DNA of 64,000 bases from Nocardia thailandica NBRC 100428 (GTDB taxonomy: Bacteria; Actinomycetota; Actinomycetes; Mycobacteriales; Mycobacteriaceae), in the NCBI RefSeq assembly GCF_000308795.1, contig NZ_BAGK01000188.1, positions 1 to 64,000 of the forward strand, written 5' to 3'. Under the pieces are notes generated by a model that was not told the DNA's origin, ran no database searches, and saw only the letters and a list, made by a program, of their open reading frames with translations. Position 1 is the first letter of the stretch. Every line of letters starts with the position of its first letter. The translations under genes and the position numbers were made by a program. Below are positions 35,557 to 44,828 of this stretch, piece by piece.

Positions 35557-35919
35557 TCACGGATTCTTCGCCGATTTCTTCCTCGCCGTCTTCGGCGGCA
35601 GGGTGCGGACGTAGGCCACCCCGCGTTCGACCCAGGCGCGCAGCTCGCGGTCGCCCGCCACCGCCTCGGCGGCGACCCGCAGCCAGCCGGGCATCTCCCG
35701 GCCGCGCATGACCATCGGCGCCACGGCGGGGGCGTCGGTGAGCCGCTCCCCCGCCTCGGGGTCGACCCGGACCATCAGCCCGCCACGGCCGCTGACCGCC
35801 ACGGCCATGTGCCCGTCGATCAGGAAGGCGAGGCCGCCGAACATCTTCTTCTCGGTGGGCAGCGGCCCGCCGTCGAGCACGCCGCGGACCCGCTCGGCCA
35901 GTTCCTCGTCGTATGCCAT
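35557..35919 (-). CDS. TfoX N-terminal domain protein
   Basis: A 120-residue protein with a TfoX/Sxy N-terminal-type fold: MAYDEELAERVRGVL, KKMFGGLAFLIDGHMAVAV and a basic tail KTARKKSAKNP. In actinobacteria this domain occurs alone, often beside VOC genes as here, and no competence role should be assumed. Confidence 0.82.
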   Translation of the reverse strand: MAYDEELAERVRGVLDGGPLPTEKKMFGGLAFLIDGHMAVAVSGRGGLMVRVDPEAGERLTDAPAVAPMVMRGREMPGWLRVAAEAVAGDRELRAWVERGVAYVRTLPPKTARKKSAKNP

Positions 35920-35955
35920 GGACGTAGTGTGCGCCCGGTCACCGACAAGCGCGCG

Positions 35956-36678
35956 TCAGCGCGGCGGGTACGGCGGATACGGCGGGTAGGGGTAGGGCGC
36001 GGCGGCGGGGAGCGGCAGGAAGTAGGGCGCGCACTGTTTCTGCCACAGGGCGACCACCGCGACCAGGCCCGCCACGAAGCCGAGCAGCCCCATCGCCGTC
36101 GACACGGCCTGGGCGGTGCTGGTCTGGGTGGCGGCCGCGCTCATCACCCCGACGAGGAACGACAGCGCGTTGATGCCGAAGAACACCGACGCGGTGATCC
36201 GCGCCCAGTTCTTGCCCGCCCGATTGGTGAAGGCCATCCAGGTCCACAGCCCGGCCGAGATCAGCGCCATGACCAGGCCGCCGACGAACGAGACGTAGAA
36301 CAGGGTGTCGGCGAAGTCGTCGGAGAACGCGCCCGCGAGCCTGCCCTGGGTCTCCGCCCGCAGCGCGTTCCTCTGCGCGACCCCGATCAGCGCGCCGAGC
36401 ACGGTGATCACGGCGCCCGCGATCATCGCCCAGAACGCGATCGTCACCGGCTTCGGGACAGGCGTCTCCGCCGCCGGATACGGCGTCCAGCCGCCGGGCG
36501 CCGCCGCCACGGCCGGATCCGGCGGGAAGCCGGGGACCGGCGAGGCGACCGGCGGGGGCGGGATCGCGCCGGGCGCCGATCCGGGTGTCGCGCGGTCGGC
36601 CTGCGGCCAGTCCACCTCGGGCGGATACGCGGTGCCGCCGGGCGCGGCCCACTCGGCGTCGTTTCCCTGATCGGACAT
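35956..36678 (-). CDS. proline-rich membrane protein, four TM segments
   Basis: A 240-residue protein. The N-terminal 75 residues are disordered and Pro/Ala/Gly-rich; then come about four transmembrane helices (AFWAMIAGAVITVLGALIG; DTLFYVSFVGGLVMALISAGL; ITASVFFGINALSFLVGVM; MGLLGFVAGLVAVVALW) and a C-terminal PYPPYPPYPPR tail. The layout is common among uncharacterised mycolata membrane proteins. No function can be given. Confidence 0.75.
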   Translation of the reverse strand: MSDQGNDAEWAAPGGTAYPPEVDWPQADRATPGSAPGAIPPPPVASPVPGFPPDPAVAAAPGGWTPYPAAETPVPKPVTIAFWAMIAGAVITVLGALIGVAQRNALRAETQGRLAGAFSDDFADTLFYVSFVGGLVMALISAGLWTWMAFTNRAGKNWARITASVFFGINALSFLVGVMSAAATQTSTAQAVSTAMGLLGFVAGLVAVVALWQKQCAPYFLPLPAAAPYPYPPYPPYPPR

Positions 36679-36773
36679 TCGCGGGTTCCCCCCTCGGCTC
36701 GGATTCCGGGTTCGAACCCTACTGGCCGCGCCGCCCCGGCCGCATCCCGGCGAGCGGGCGTGTGACGACCGGC

Positions 36774-37541
36774 TCAGCCCACGTTCGCCAGGGCGCGCAC
36801 GGCGGCGCGGTAGCGGTCGGCGATGAGCCCGACCACGGCCGGGTGCACGCCGATCGGTTCGGCGACCCCGTCCGCGCCCGCCTCGTGCAGGCGCTGGTGG
36901 AACAGGCCGTGGGCGAGCAGATACGAGGCGACGAACACGCGCCGGGCACCGGCGGAACGCAGGTCGGCGACCACGTCGGCCACCCGGGGCGCGCCGGTGG
37001 CCACGTAACCGATCCGTACCGGCGTCGCGAGCCGTTCGGCGAGCATGTCCGCGGCGCGGCGCACGTCGGCGAGGGCGCGCGGGTCCGAGGACCCGGCGGC
37101 CGCGAAGACCACCGCGTCGCCGGGGCGCCACCCCGCCGCCCGCAGGCGCAGCGCCATGACCCCGGCCAGCGCCGGGTCCGGTCCCATGGCGGCGGTGACC
37201 GCCACCGCCGGGTGACCGCTCTCGGCGACCTCGCGCGGCACGTCCTGGTAGACGTGGTAACCCGAGGCCAGGAAGGCCGGGACCACCACGGCGCCACCGG
37301 TTTCCGGCCCGGCCGCCAGGTCGCCGAGGACCTCCGACGGGGTCGGGCCGAGCACGTCGACGAAGGCCGTGCGCAGGGCCGGGTTGGGTGCCGCGTGCCC
37401 GGCGTCGCGCCCCGCCACCGCGGCGCCGAGTTCGTGCGAGACCGCCTCGGCCAGCGCGGCGATCATCTCCACCCCGCGCGGGCTGCGGGTGCCGTGCGCG
37501 ACGAGCACCAGGGCGGGCACGCCGTCCCGCCCGGCCGTCAC
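36774..37541 (-). CDS. sirohydrochlorin chelatase-like protein (CbiX family)
   Basis: A 255-residue protein with two CbiX-type halves: VLVAHGTRSPRGVEM near the N-terminus (metal/substrate His) and a second half with VFVASYLLAHGLFHQRL. The family inserts cobalt or iron into sirohydrochlorin. Its GTG overlaps the nnaR stop and it ends the nir operon, so it most likely supplies siroheme for NirB. Rv0259c next to Rv0260c in M. tuberculosis is the remembered equivalent. Confidence 0.85.
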   Translation of the reverse strand: MTAGRDGVPALVLVAHGTRSPRGVEMIAALAEAVSHELGAAVAGRDAGHAAPNPALRTAFVDVLGPTPSEVLGDLAAGPETGGAVVVPAFLASGYHVYQDVPREVAESGHPAVAVTAAMGPDPALAGVMALRLRAAGWRPGDAVVFAAAGSSDPRALADVRRAADMLAERLATPVRIGYVATGAPRVADVVADLRSAGARRVFVASYLLAHGLFHQRLHEAGADGVAEPIGVHPAVVGLIADRYRAAVRALANVG

Positions 37542-38779
37542 CACGCCCCCATCGGCTGGGCGTAGCGCGCGGTCCGGACCGGCGTGCCGATCCCGGCCGC
37601 ATGCGGCGGCTGGACCGGCGGACGCGGCGGGTTGTCGTTGCACTCGGCCGCGTCCAGCGCGAGGCGGTACCCGCGCTTCACCACGGTCTGGATGGCCTTG
37701 GGCGTCCCGAGGCCCGCCCGCAGCCGGGCGATGGCCGTCTCCACCGCGTGCGTGTCGTCCCCGCCGCCGGGCAGCGCGCCCAGCAGGTCCTCGCGGGAGA
37801 CCACCCGGCCGGGCTGCCGGGCCAGCGACCGCATCAGCGCCATCGGCGCGGGCGCCAGCTGGCGCACCTGGCCGTCGACCACGACGCAGCCGCCGCGCAC
37901 GCTGATCAGGTGCCCGGCCGCGTAGATGCGCGAGGCGCGCCGCGGCAGTTCCTCGGCGACGTGGCGGGCCAGCGCCCCGAGCCGGGCACGACCCGGCATC
38001 GACGTCGGCACGCCCAGCTCCTCGAGCGGGGCCGCGGTGATCGGGCCGACGCAGGCGGCCAGCACCCGGCCTCGCAGCGCGTGCAGCAGCGACTCGAGCA
38101 GCCCGGTCTCCTTGGCCCGCATCAGCATCGAGGCCACGGCGGGCGCGCTGGTGAAGGTGACGCAGTCGAGGCTGCCGGAGATGATCGACTCGATCATGGT
38201 GTCCATCGGGCCGCGGTCGGCGGGCGGCTCCCAGCGGTAGACCGGCACCGGCACCACGTCGGCGCCCGCGCAGCGCAGCACCTCGCAGAAGTCGGGCACC
38301 GGCTCCCACTCCGTCGTCGCGCCGTGCAGCTGCACCGCGATCCGCACGCCCTCCACGCCCTCGGCGAGCAGGTGATCGAGCACCTCGGCGGAGGACTCCG
38401 ACGCGGGCGACCACTCCTCGCGGAGCTCGGCGGCGCGGATGGCGCCCTTGGCCTTCGGGCCGCGGGCCAGCATGCGGGTCGAGGCCAGCGTGGTGCGCAG
38501 GTCCTCGGCCAGGCCCCAACCCTCGGCCGCCTCCATCCAGCCGCGGAAGCCGATACCGGTGGTGGCGACGGTGATCTGCGGCGGATCGGCGATCAGCTGC
38601 TCGGTGACGCGTTCGAGCTCGGTGTCGTCGGCGAGCGGGATGATCCGGATGGCGGGCGCGGACACGACGGTCGCGCCTTTGCGGTTGAGCAGGGTGGCGA
38701 ACTCGTCGGCGCGGCGGGCGGCGGTCACGCCGATCGTGAAGCCGGCCAGACACGCCGCGTTGTCGGTGGGCAGGGTCAT
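37538..38779 (-). CDS. nnaR: NnaR-type regulator: HemD-like domain + winged helix
   Basis: A 413-residue two-domain protein. Residues 1-270 resemble uroporphyrinogen-III synthase (FTIGVTAARRADEFATLL, TFTSAPAVASML, AACVGPITAAPLEELGV). Residues about 285-380 are an OmpR-type winged helix (ISVRGGCVVVDGQVRQLAPAPMALMRSLARQPGRVVSREDLL; VETAIARLRAGLG; IQTVVKRGYRLAL). NnaR of Streptomyces and M. smegmatis has this build and co-activates nitrate/nitrite assimilation with GlnR. It overlaps nirD (ATGA) upstream and the chelatase gene (GTGA) downstream. Confidence 0.88.
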   Translation of the reverse strand: MTLPTDNAACLAGFTIGVTAARRADEFATLLNRKGATVVSAPAIRIIPLADDTELERVTEQLIADPPQITVATTGIGFRGWMEAAEGWGLAEDLRTTLASTRMLARGPKAKGAIRAAELREEWSPASESSAEVLDHLLAEGVEGVRIAVQLHGATTEWEPVPDFCEVLRCAGADVVPVPVYRWEPPADRGPMDTMIESIISGSLDCVTFTSAPAVASMLMRAKETGLLESLLHALRGRVLAACVGPITAAPLEELGVPTSMPGRARLGALARHVAEELPRRASRIYAAGHLISVRGGCVVVDGQVRQLAPAPMALMRSLARQPGRVVSREDLLGALPGGGDDTHAVETAIARLRAGLGTPKAIQTVVKRGYRLALDAAECNDNPPRPPVQPPHAAGIGTPVRTARYAQPMGAW

Positions 38780-39165
38780 CCAGACACCTGCACCGGTTCG
38801 TTGGAGATCGAGACGATGCCGCCGTCGAGCTGCACCGCGTAGACCGGCAGCGACTGGCTCGCGTCGTCGAGGCAGCTGCCGTCGATCAGCGAGAAGGCCT
38901 GCTTGAGCAGGGGCGAGGCGACGACGGGAACGCCGCCGCGATCACCGACGATGCCGCGCGACATCACCGCGGCCCTGCCGAACGGGTCGATGTTGCCGAC
39001 GGCGGCCAGCGTGCCGTCGGGCAGCAGGAACAGCGCGGCCTGACGGCCACCCTTCAGCAGGACAGCCACGCCGCGGCCCGGAATCAGGAAGTCCAGCCGG
39101 CAGGCCTGGGTCCAGCCCGTGGTGGCCGTGCCGGGAGTGATGGTGGGTGTGTCGATAACGGTCAT
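38776..39165 (-). CDS. nirD: assimilatory nitrite reductase small subunit
   Basis: A 129-residue NirD with a Rieske-like fold lacking the cluster-binding Cys/His pairs, as in the family (WTQACRLDFLIPGRGVAVLLKG; NIDPFGRAAVMSRGIVGDRGG; SLPVYAVQLDGGIVSI). It partners NirB. GGAGGA lies before the ATG, 64 bases after the nirB stop. Confidence 0.94.
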   Translation of the reverse strand: MTVIDTPTITPGTATTGWTQACRLDFLIPGRGVAVLLKGGRQAALFLLPDGTLAAVGNIDPFGRAAVMSRGIVGDRGGVPVVASPLLKQAFSLIDGSCLDDASQSLPVYAVQLDGGIVSISNEPVQVSG

Positions 39166-39229
39166 CGGGTTCCTCCTCCGAACGCCTTACCTATTGGTAC
39201 CGGCGCCCTGTTTCCGCTGGGTTAAGCCT

Positions 39230-41767
39230 TTATTTCCCGGCCGAGACCGTGTCGGAAGGCACACTGGGCAGGCCGAGCAGCACAGGCACCTTGCGCTCGC
39301 CGCTGTCGTCGAAGGCGATCGTGGGATCGGCCTGGTCGGGGGCGTTGACGAAGGAGACGAAGCGCGAGAGCTTGTCCTCGTCCTCGAGCACCGCGGCCCA
39401 CTCGTCCTTGTAACCGGCGACGTGCTTGGCCATGGCTTCCTCCAGGTCGGCGGCGATGCCGAGGCTGTCGTCGCACACGACGGCCTTGAGGTAGTCCAGC
39501 CCGCCCTCGAGCGCCTCCTGCCAGGGCGCGGTGCGCTGCAGGCGATCGGCGGTGCGGATGTAGAACATCAGGTAGCGGTCGATGTAGCGGATCAGGGTCT
39601 CGTCGTCGAGCTCGCCTGCCAGCAGGACCGCGTGCTTGGGGGTCAGGCCGCCGTTGCCGCCGACGTAGAGGTTCCAGCCGTTCTCGGTGGCGATGACGCC
39701 GACGTCCTTGCCGCGGGCCTCGGCGCACTCGCGGGCGCAGCCGGAGACGGCCAGCTTGAGCTTGTGCGGCGACCGCAGGCCCCGGTAGCGCTTCTCCAGC
39801 AGCACGGCCATGCCGACCGAGTCCTGCTGGCCGTAGCGGCACCAGGTCGAGCCGACGCAGCTCTTGACCGTGCGCAGCGACTTGCCGTAGGCGTGCCCGG
39901 ACTCCATGCCCGCGTCGACCAGGCGCTTCCAGATCAGCGGCAGCTGGTCGACGGTGGCGCCGAACAGGTCGATGCGCTGACCACCGGTGACCTTGACGTA
40001 GAGGCCGAACTCCTTGGCGACCTCGCCGATGACGATCAGCTGCTCGGCGGTGACCTCGCCGCCGGGCATGCGCGGCACCACCGAGTAGGTGCCGTTCTTC
40101 TGCAGGTTGGCCAGGAAGTGGTCGTTGGTGTCCTGCAGGGCGGCCTGCTCGCCGTCGAGGATGTGGTCGCTCGAGGTGGAGGCCAGGATCGAGGCGACGG
40201 TCGGCTTGCAGATGTCGCAGCCCGAGCCCTTGCCGTACCGGGCGATCAGCTCGGAGAAGGTGCGGATGCCGGTGACGGCGACGATGTCGAACAGCTCGGC
40301 GCGCGAGTGCTCGAAGTGCTCGCACAGCGCCTTCGACAGGGCGACGCCGGACTGCTCGAGCAGCTTCTTGATCATCGGCACGCAGCCACCGCAGGACGTG
40401 CCCGCGTTGGTGCAGCTCTTGACCGAGGCGATGTCGCAGGCGCCCTCGGCGATGGCCCCGCAGATGGAACCTTTGCTGACGTTGTTGCAGGAGCAGATCT
40501 GCGCGTCGTCGGGCAGCGCGTCGGCGCCCAGCTCGGCGCCGGCCGGGGAGATCAGGGCGGCGGCGTCGGCGGGCAGCGGGCGGCCGACCAGCGGGCGCAG
40601 CGCCGCGTACTGGGAGGCGTCACCGACCAGGATGCCGCCGAGCAGGGTCTGCGCGTCGTCGGAGACGACCAGCTTGGCGTAGGTGCCCTTGGCCGCGTCG
40701 TGCAGCACGACCTCGAGGGCACCCTCGGTCGTCGCGTGCGCGTCACCGAAGGACGCGACGTCGACGCCCATCAGCTTCAGCTTGGTCGACATGTCCGCGC
40801 CGGGGAACTCGCCCGCGCCGCCGAGCAGGCGGTCGGCGACGATCTCGGCGGTGGTGTAGCCCGGGGCGACCAGGCCGTAGCAGACACCCTCGATCGCGGC
40901 GCACTCGCCGATCGCGTAGACGTCCGGGTCCGAGGTCCGCAGGGCGAGGTCGGTCAGGACGCCGCCGCGAGCACCGATCTCGAGGCCGGCGGCCTTGGCC
41001 AGCGCGTCGTGCGGGCGGATGCCCGCCGAGAACACGACCAGCGAGGCGTTGATCTCGGACTCGTCCGACAGGTGCAGGGTGACGTTGTGGTCGCTCTCCT
41101 CCTCGATCGAGACGATCCGGGCCGTGCCGACGCCGGTGTGCACGTTCAGGCCGATGTCGGTGACCAGCTTCTCCAGGATCGCGCCGCCGCCCGCGTCGAC
41201 CTGGGCGGGCATCAGGCGGTCGTTGTACTCGATGACGTGCGGGGTCATGCCCATCAGCCGCAGCGCGTTGGCGGCTTCCAGGCCGAGCAGGCCGCCACCG
41301 ACGACGACGCCGTGCGCGCCGGGACCGGCGGCCTCGGCGGCGGCGCGGATGCCGTCGAGGTCGTCGATGGTGCGGTAGACGAAACATTCGGGCAGGTCGT
41401 GGCCGGGCACCGGCGGCACGAACGGGTAGGAGCCGGTCGCCAGGACCAGCGCGTCGTAGGCGATGACGTCGCCGTTGGAGCTGGTGACGGTCTTGGCCGC
41501 GGTGTCGATGGCCTCGCCGCGCTGGCCGAGCCGCAGGTCGACCAGGGCGTCGCCGTCGTAGGTGTTGCCCGGGAGCGCGAGCTCCTCGGCCTTCCAGCTG
41601 CCGACGTAGTACGACAGGCCGACCCGGTCGTAGGCGGGCAGCTTCTCCTCCGAGAGGATGACGACCTGCCACCGACCGGCCTCGTCGCGGGCGCGCAGGG
41701 CCTCGACGAAGCGGTGACCGACCATGCCGTGGCCGACCACGACCACTGTCTTGCGAGTGCTGTTCAT
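39230..41767 (-). CDS. nirB: assimilatory nitrite reductase large subunit
   Basis: An 845-residue NAD(P)H-dependent siroheme enzyme reducing nitrite to ammonium. Order: FAD/NADH-binding part (VVGHGMVGHRFVEAL; VVVGGGLLGLEAANAL), BFD-type 2Fe-2S cysteines (CSCNNVSKGSIC near 424, then CTNAGTSCGGC), and the siroheme/4Fe-4S part with cysteines in KSCVGSTWC (about 634) and SGCARECAEA (about 674). GGAGG precedes the ATG. narK ends only 26 bases upstream, so narK-nirB-nirD-nnaR-chelatase form one operon. Confidence 0.96.
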   Translation of the reverse strand: MNSTRKTVVVVGHGMVGHRFVEALRARDEAGRWQVVILSEEKLPAYDRVGLSYYVGSWKAEELALPGNTYDGDALVDLRLGQRGEAIDTAAKTVTSSNGDVIAYDALVLATGSYPFVPPVPGHDLPECFVYRTIDDLDGIRAAAEAAGPGAHGVVVGGGLLGLEAANALRLMGMTPHVIEYNDRLMPAQVDAGGGAILEKLVTDIGLNVHTGVGTARIVSIEEESDHNVTLHLSDESEINASLVVFSAGIRPHDALAKAAGLEIGARGGVLTDLALRTSDPDVYAIGECAAIEGVCYGLVAPGYTTAEIVADRLLGGAGEFPGADMSTKLKLMGVDVASFGDAHATTEGALEVVLHDAAKGTYAKLVVSDDAQTLLGGILVGDASQYAALRPLVGRPLPADAAALISPAGAELGADALPDDAQICSCNNVSKGSICGAIAEGACDIASVKSCTNAGTSCGGCVPMIKKLLEQSGVALSKALCEHFEHSRAELFDIVAVTGIRTFSELIARYGKGSGCDICKPTVASILASTSSDHILDGEQAALQDTNDHFLANLQKNGTYSVVPRMPGGEVTAEQLIVIGEVAKEFGLYVKVTGGQRIDLFGATVDQLPLIWKRLVDAGMESGHAYGKSLRTVKSCVGSTWCRYGQQDSVGMAVLLEKRYRGLRSPHKLKLAVSGCARECAEARGKDVGVIATENGWNLYVGGNGGLTPKHAVLLAGELDDETLIRYIDRYLMFYIRTADRLQRTAPWQEALEGGLDYLKAVVCDDSLGIAADLEEAMAKHVAGYKDEWAAVLEDEDKLSRFVSFVNAPDQADPTIAFDDSGERKVPVLLGLPSVPSDTVSAGK

Positions 41768-41793
41768 GAGAGTGACCTCCTTGATGGTCGGGG

Positions 41794-43245
41794 TTATCGG
41801 CGAGCCGACGACGTGGCCGACGAAGCGGATTCGGCCTCGAGGACCAGGTTCTCGGCCTCGACCACGACAGCGGAGTCGGAGACCACGGACGACGAGGGGC
41901 GGCGCAGGAACACGGCCCAGGTGACCGCCGCGCAGAGCACGTAGAAGCCGAGGAACACCATGAACGCGGTGGTCGCCGAGGCGGTGGTCGCGTAGGAGGT
42001 GCGCAGCGCCAGGTTGATGCCGACGCCGCCGAGGGCGCCGATGGCGCCGACGAAACCGATGAGGGCGCCGGAGGTGTTCTGCGACCAGGCGGCCTGCTCG
42101 GCGGGGGTGCCGGGCAGCGAGCGGGACTTGGCGTCGAACACCGACGGGATGATCTTGGTGACGGCGCCGTTGCCGAAGCCGGAGAGCACGAACAGGGCGA
42201 TGAAACCGACGGTCAGCGCCACCATCACCCCGCCCGTCGCGACACCTTTGTTCGCGTCCGCCCGGGAGCTGGCGACCACGACGACCAGCGTGGCGGCCAT
42301 CATCGCGAAGAAGGTCGCGATGGCGACCCGCGAGCCGCCGACACGGTCGGCCAGCTTGCCGCCGTAGGGGCGGGAGATCGAGCCGAGCAGCGGGCCGATG
42401 AACGCGATCGAGGCGGCGTGCACGGCGGCCTGGGCGGCGGTGTCGCCGCCTGCCTTGAAGCTGATCTGCAGGATCTGGCCGAAGGCGAAGCTGTAGCCGA
42501 TGAACGAGCCGAAGGTGCCGATGTAGAGGAAGGCGATCGCCCACGACTGCGGCACCCGCAGGGCCTTGACCATGTAGGACAGGTCGGCCTTCTGGTTGCG
42601 CAGGTTGTCCATGTACAGGGCCGCGCCGACGCCGGCGACGCCGATCAGGACCAGGTAGACCGCGCAGATGATCGAGGCGTAGCCCTGGCCGAGGGTGGCC
42701 AGCACCAGCAGGCCGAGCAGCTGGATGACCGGCACGCCGATGTTGCCGCCGCCCGCGTTGAGGCCGAGGGCGAAGCCCTTGAGCCGCTGCGGGTAGAAGG
42801 CGTTGATGTTGGTCATCGAGGAGGCGAAGTTGCCGCCGCCGACGCCGGCGAAGGCCGCCACGATCAGGAACGTCGTGTAGGACGTGCCGGGCTGGTTGAC
42901 GAAGTACAGCGTCAGCACCATCGGGATCAGCAGCAGGAAGGCGCTGAAGATGGTCCAGTTGCGGCCGCCGAAGCGGGCCGTCGCCACGGTGTAGGGGATG
43001 CGCAGGAACGCCCCGACCAGGGTCGGCATGGCGACCAGGAAGAACTTGCCCGCCGGGTCGATACCGAACTCGTCCTGCGGCATGAACAGCACCATCACCG
43101 ACCACACCGACCACACCGAGAACCCGACGTGCTCGGCGAACACCGACCAGATCAGGTTCCGCCTGGCGATGTCCTTGCCGCCTGCCTCCCAGGCCGCGAC
43201 ATCTTCGGCATCCCAGTGCTCGATGTCGTGGTTACGCTTGCTCAC
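41794..43245 (-). CDS. narK: NarK-type nitrate/nitrite transporter
   Basis: A 483-residue MFS protein with 12 predicted helices and nitrate-signature segments GVGGGNFASSMTNINAFYPQRLKGFALGLNAGGGN and FVLSGFGNGAVTKIIP. It should import nitrate and/or exchange nitrite for the NirBD pathway encoded downstream. GTG start with GGGAGG 5 bases before it. Controlled, most likely, by the GlnR-like box at 43374-43400. Confidence 0.93.
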   Translation of the reverse strand: MSKRNHDIEHWDAEDVAAWEAGGKDIARRNLIWSVFAEHVGFSVWSVWSVMVLFMPQDEFGIDPAGKFFLVAMPTLVGAFLRIPYTVATARFGGRNWTIFSAFLLLIPMVLTLYFVNQPGTSYTTFLIVAAFAGVGGGNFASSMTNINAFYPQRLKGFALGLNAGGGNIGVPVIQLLGLLVLATLGQGYASIICAVYLVLIGVAGVGAALYMDNLRNQKADLSYMVKALRVPQSWAIAFLYIGTFGSFIGYSFAFGQILQISFKAGGDTAAQAAVHAASIAFIGPLLGSISRPYGGKLADRVGGSRVAIATFFAMMAATLVVVVASSRADANKGVATGGVMVALTVGFIALFVLSGFGNGAVTKIIPSVFDAKSRSLPGTPAEQAAWSQNTSGALIGFVGAIGALGGVGINLALRTSYATTASATTAFMVFLGFYVLCAAVTWAVFLRRPSSSVVSDSAVVVEAENLVLEAESASSATSSARR

Positions 43246-43373
43246 TCCGGCCTCCCGATTTCCTCGATGAAGCCACGGTAGGAAATCGGTATTGCCGAAA
43301 TGCTGCGGGAAATGTCGCGCGAATCAACGGTTTCTCACGAATACCCGACCGGCGGCGTGAGAACACACGCTTT

Positions 43374-43400
43374 GTTTCGGCCGTGTGACACAACGGTTTC
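43374..43400 (-). promoter_or_regulatory. GlnR-like box upstream of narK-nirBD operon
   Basis: On the - strand the site reads GAAAC-N6-GTCAC-N6-GAAAC (43400-43396, 43389-43385, 43378-43374), matching the alternating GaAAC / GTnAC pattern with 6-base spacing known for GlnR boxes. A lone GAAAC-CGTTG half-site lies nearer the gene (43334-43325). A TACCGT -10 candidate is at 43280-43275. Confidence 0.6.
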
Positions 43401-43500
43401 CGCAGGTGTCGAAGAGGCCGACAATGCCGCTGCGCGGCCGTGAGGCTGTGACCCACACAGCATTACCCGCGGCTCACACGCGCGCAACCCGAGCGGTGAA

Positions 43501-43542
43501 CAAAAAGAATGCGCTCCGCCACACGAGCGTGTGGCGGAGCGC
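43501..43542 (-). terminator. strong intrinsic terminator after MFS gene
   Basis: Perfect 14-base stem (43511-43524 / 43529-43542) with a GAGC loop; on the - strand it is followed by a T-rich run (ATTCTTTTTG), the classic rho-independent form. It ends the gene at 43560-44822. Confidence 0.85.
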
Positions 43543-43559
43543 GATTCAGCGGCGTGTCG

Positions 43560-44822
43560 TCACCACGTGTCCTCGAGCATGCGCGGCTTGCAGGCCACCC
43601 AGGCACCGGCCAGCAGCACCGCCAGCGCGACGGTGAGCATGGCGAAGGGGGCGAGCCAGCCGCCGGTGGCGGTGTGCAGCATGCCGAACAGCAGCGGGCC
43701 CGCGCAGGCGACCGCGTAGCCGACGCCCTGGGTGAAGCCCGACAGCGCCGCGGAACCGTGGGCGGTGCGGGTGCGCAGGTTGATCAGGGTCAGTGCCATC
43801 GGGAAGGTCGACGGGCCGAGACCGAGCAGCACCACCCAGAGCACGGGCACGCTCATCGGCGCGATCAACAGCCCGGCGAAGGCGACGAGGAACAGGGCGA
43901 CGCAGCCGACGACGAGGGGGAACGGATTGCGCATGCGGGAGATCAGGGTGGGCGCGGTCAGCGCGGGCACGAGGCCCATCAGAGCGAACAGCCCGACCAT
44001 CGCGCCGCCGAACCCGTCGCTCGCGCCGGCGTCGCCCAGGATCGCGGGCAGCCACGCGAAGACCGCGTAGGTGGTCAGCGACGTCATGCCGAACATGCCC
44101 GCCATGCCCCAGGCGACCGGGGACCGCCACGCCTTGTCCGCGGCGGCGGGCGTCTCGGCGGGCAGTGCGGTGACGTCGGCCCGGTCGTGGCCGCGCCGGT
44201 CGCGCAGCACGCCGATCCACGGCAGCGCCGCGGCGAAGCCGATCAGCGCCCACACGCCGAGCGAGATGCGCCAGCCGTGCGCCTGCGCCAGCGGCACCGC
44301 GACGAAGGCCGGGATGACGGTGCCCAGCTGCACCATGACGATGTAGAGCGAGCTCAGGACCGCGAGCCGGTCCGGGAAGTACCGCTTGACCAGGGGCGGG
44401 ATGACGATGTTGCCCATGCCCATGCCCATCAGCGCGACCGCGGAGAAGATCAGCAGGTCGCCGGTGCCGGACAGGAAGGCGCGCACGCCCATGCCCAGTC
44501 CCGCCAGCAGCATGGCCAGCAGGGCGGTGCGCTCGAGGCCGTAGCGGCGGGCGACGAGGGGCGCGATCAGGCCCGACAGCGCGAACATCGCGGTGGGCAG
44601 CATGCCGAACACGCCGATCGCGGCGGTGCCGTAGCCGATGTCGGCGCCGATGCGCTCGGCCAGCGGACTGAACGAGGTGACCGCGACCCGCAGGGTGAGC
44701 GCCGAGACCACGATCGCCGCCAGTACCAGGAGCCGTCCCTCGACCAGGGCGCGGACGCGACGCTGCGGTGCGTCATGGCCGGTGGGGGCGGGGGTTCTGG
44801 TCTCGGGAAGCGTCGCAGTCAC
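43560..44822 (-). CDS. MFS transporter, CynX/NimT-like
   Basis: A 420-residue major-facilitator protein with 12 helices; SALTLRVAVTSFSPLAERIGADIG, MGMGMGNIVIPPLVKRYFP and LGLGPSTFPMALTLINLRTRT are typical of the CynX/NimT (cyanate / 2-nitroimidazole) branch. Direction and substrate are unknown. The GTG at 44822 is chosen because TATGAT lies 6 bases upstream with a TTGCAC -35 at 17 bases; a GTG one codon earlier is equally possible. It is divergent from a GntR gene that probably controls it. Confidence 0.85.
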   Translation of the reverse strand: MTATLPETRTPAPTGHDAPQRRVRALVEGRLLVLAAIVVSALTLRVAVTSFSPLAERIGADIGYGTAAIGVFGMLPTAMFALSGLIAPLVARRYGLERTALLAMLLAGLGMGVRAFLSGTGDLLIFSAVALMGMGMGNIVIPPLVKRYFPDRLAVLSSLYIVMVQLGTVIPAFVAVPLAQAHGWRISLGVWALIGFAAALPWIGVLRDRRGHDRADVTALPAETPAAADKAWRSPVAWGMAGMFGMTSLTTYAVFAWLPAILGDAGASDGFGGAMVGLFALMGLVPALTAPTLISRMRNPFPLVVGCVALFLVAFAGLLIAPMSVPVLWVVLLGLGPSTFPMALTLINLRTRTAHGSAALSGFTQGVGYAVACAGPLLFGMLHTATGGWLAPFAMLTVALAVLLAGAWVACKPRMLEDTW

Positions 44823-44828
44823 CACGAA

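Noticed and set aside
35557-35919. Competence regulator TfoX
   Set aside because: Only the N-terminal domain is present; in actinobacteria it occurs without competence genes.
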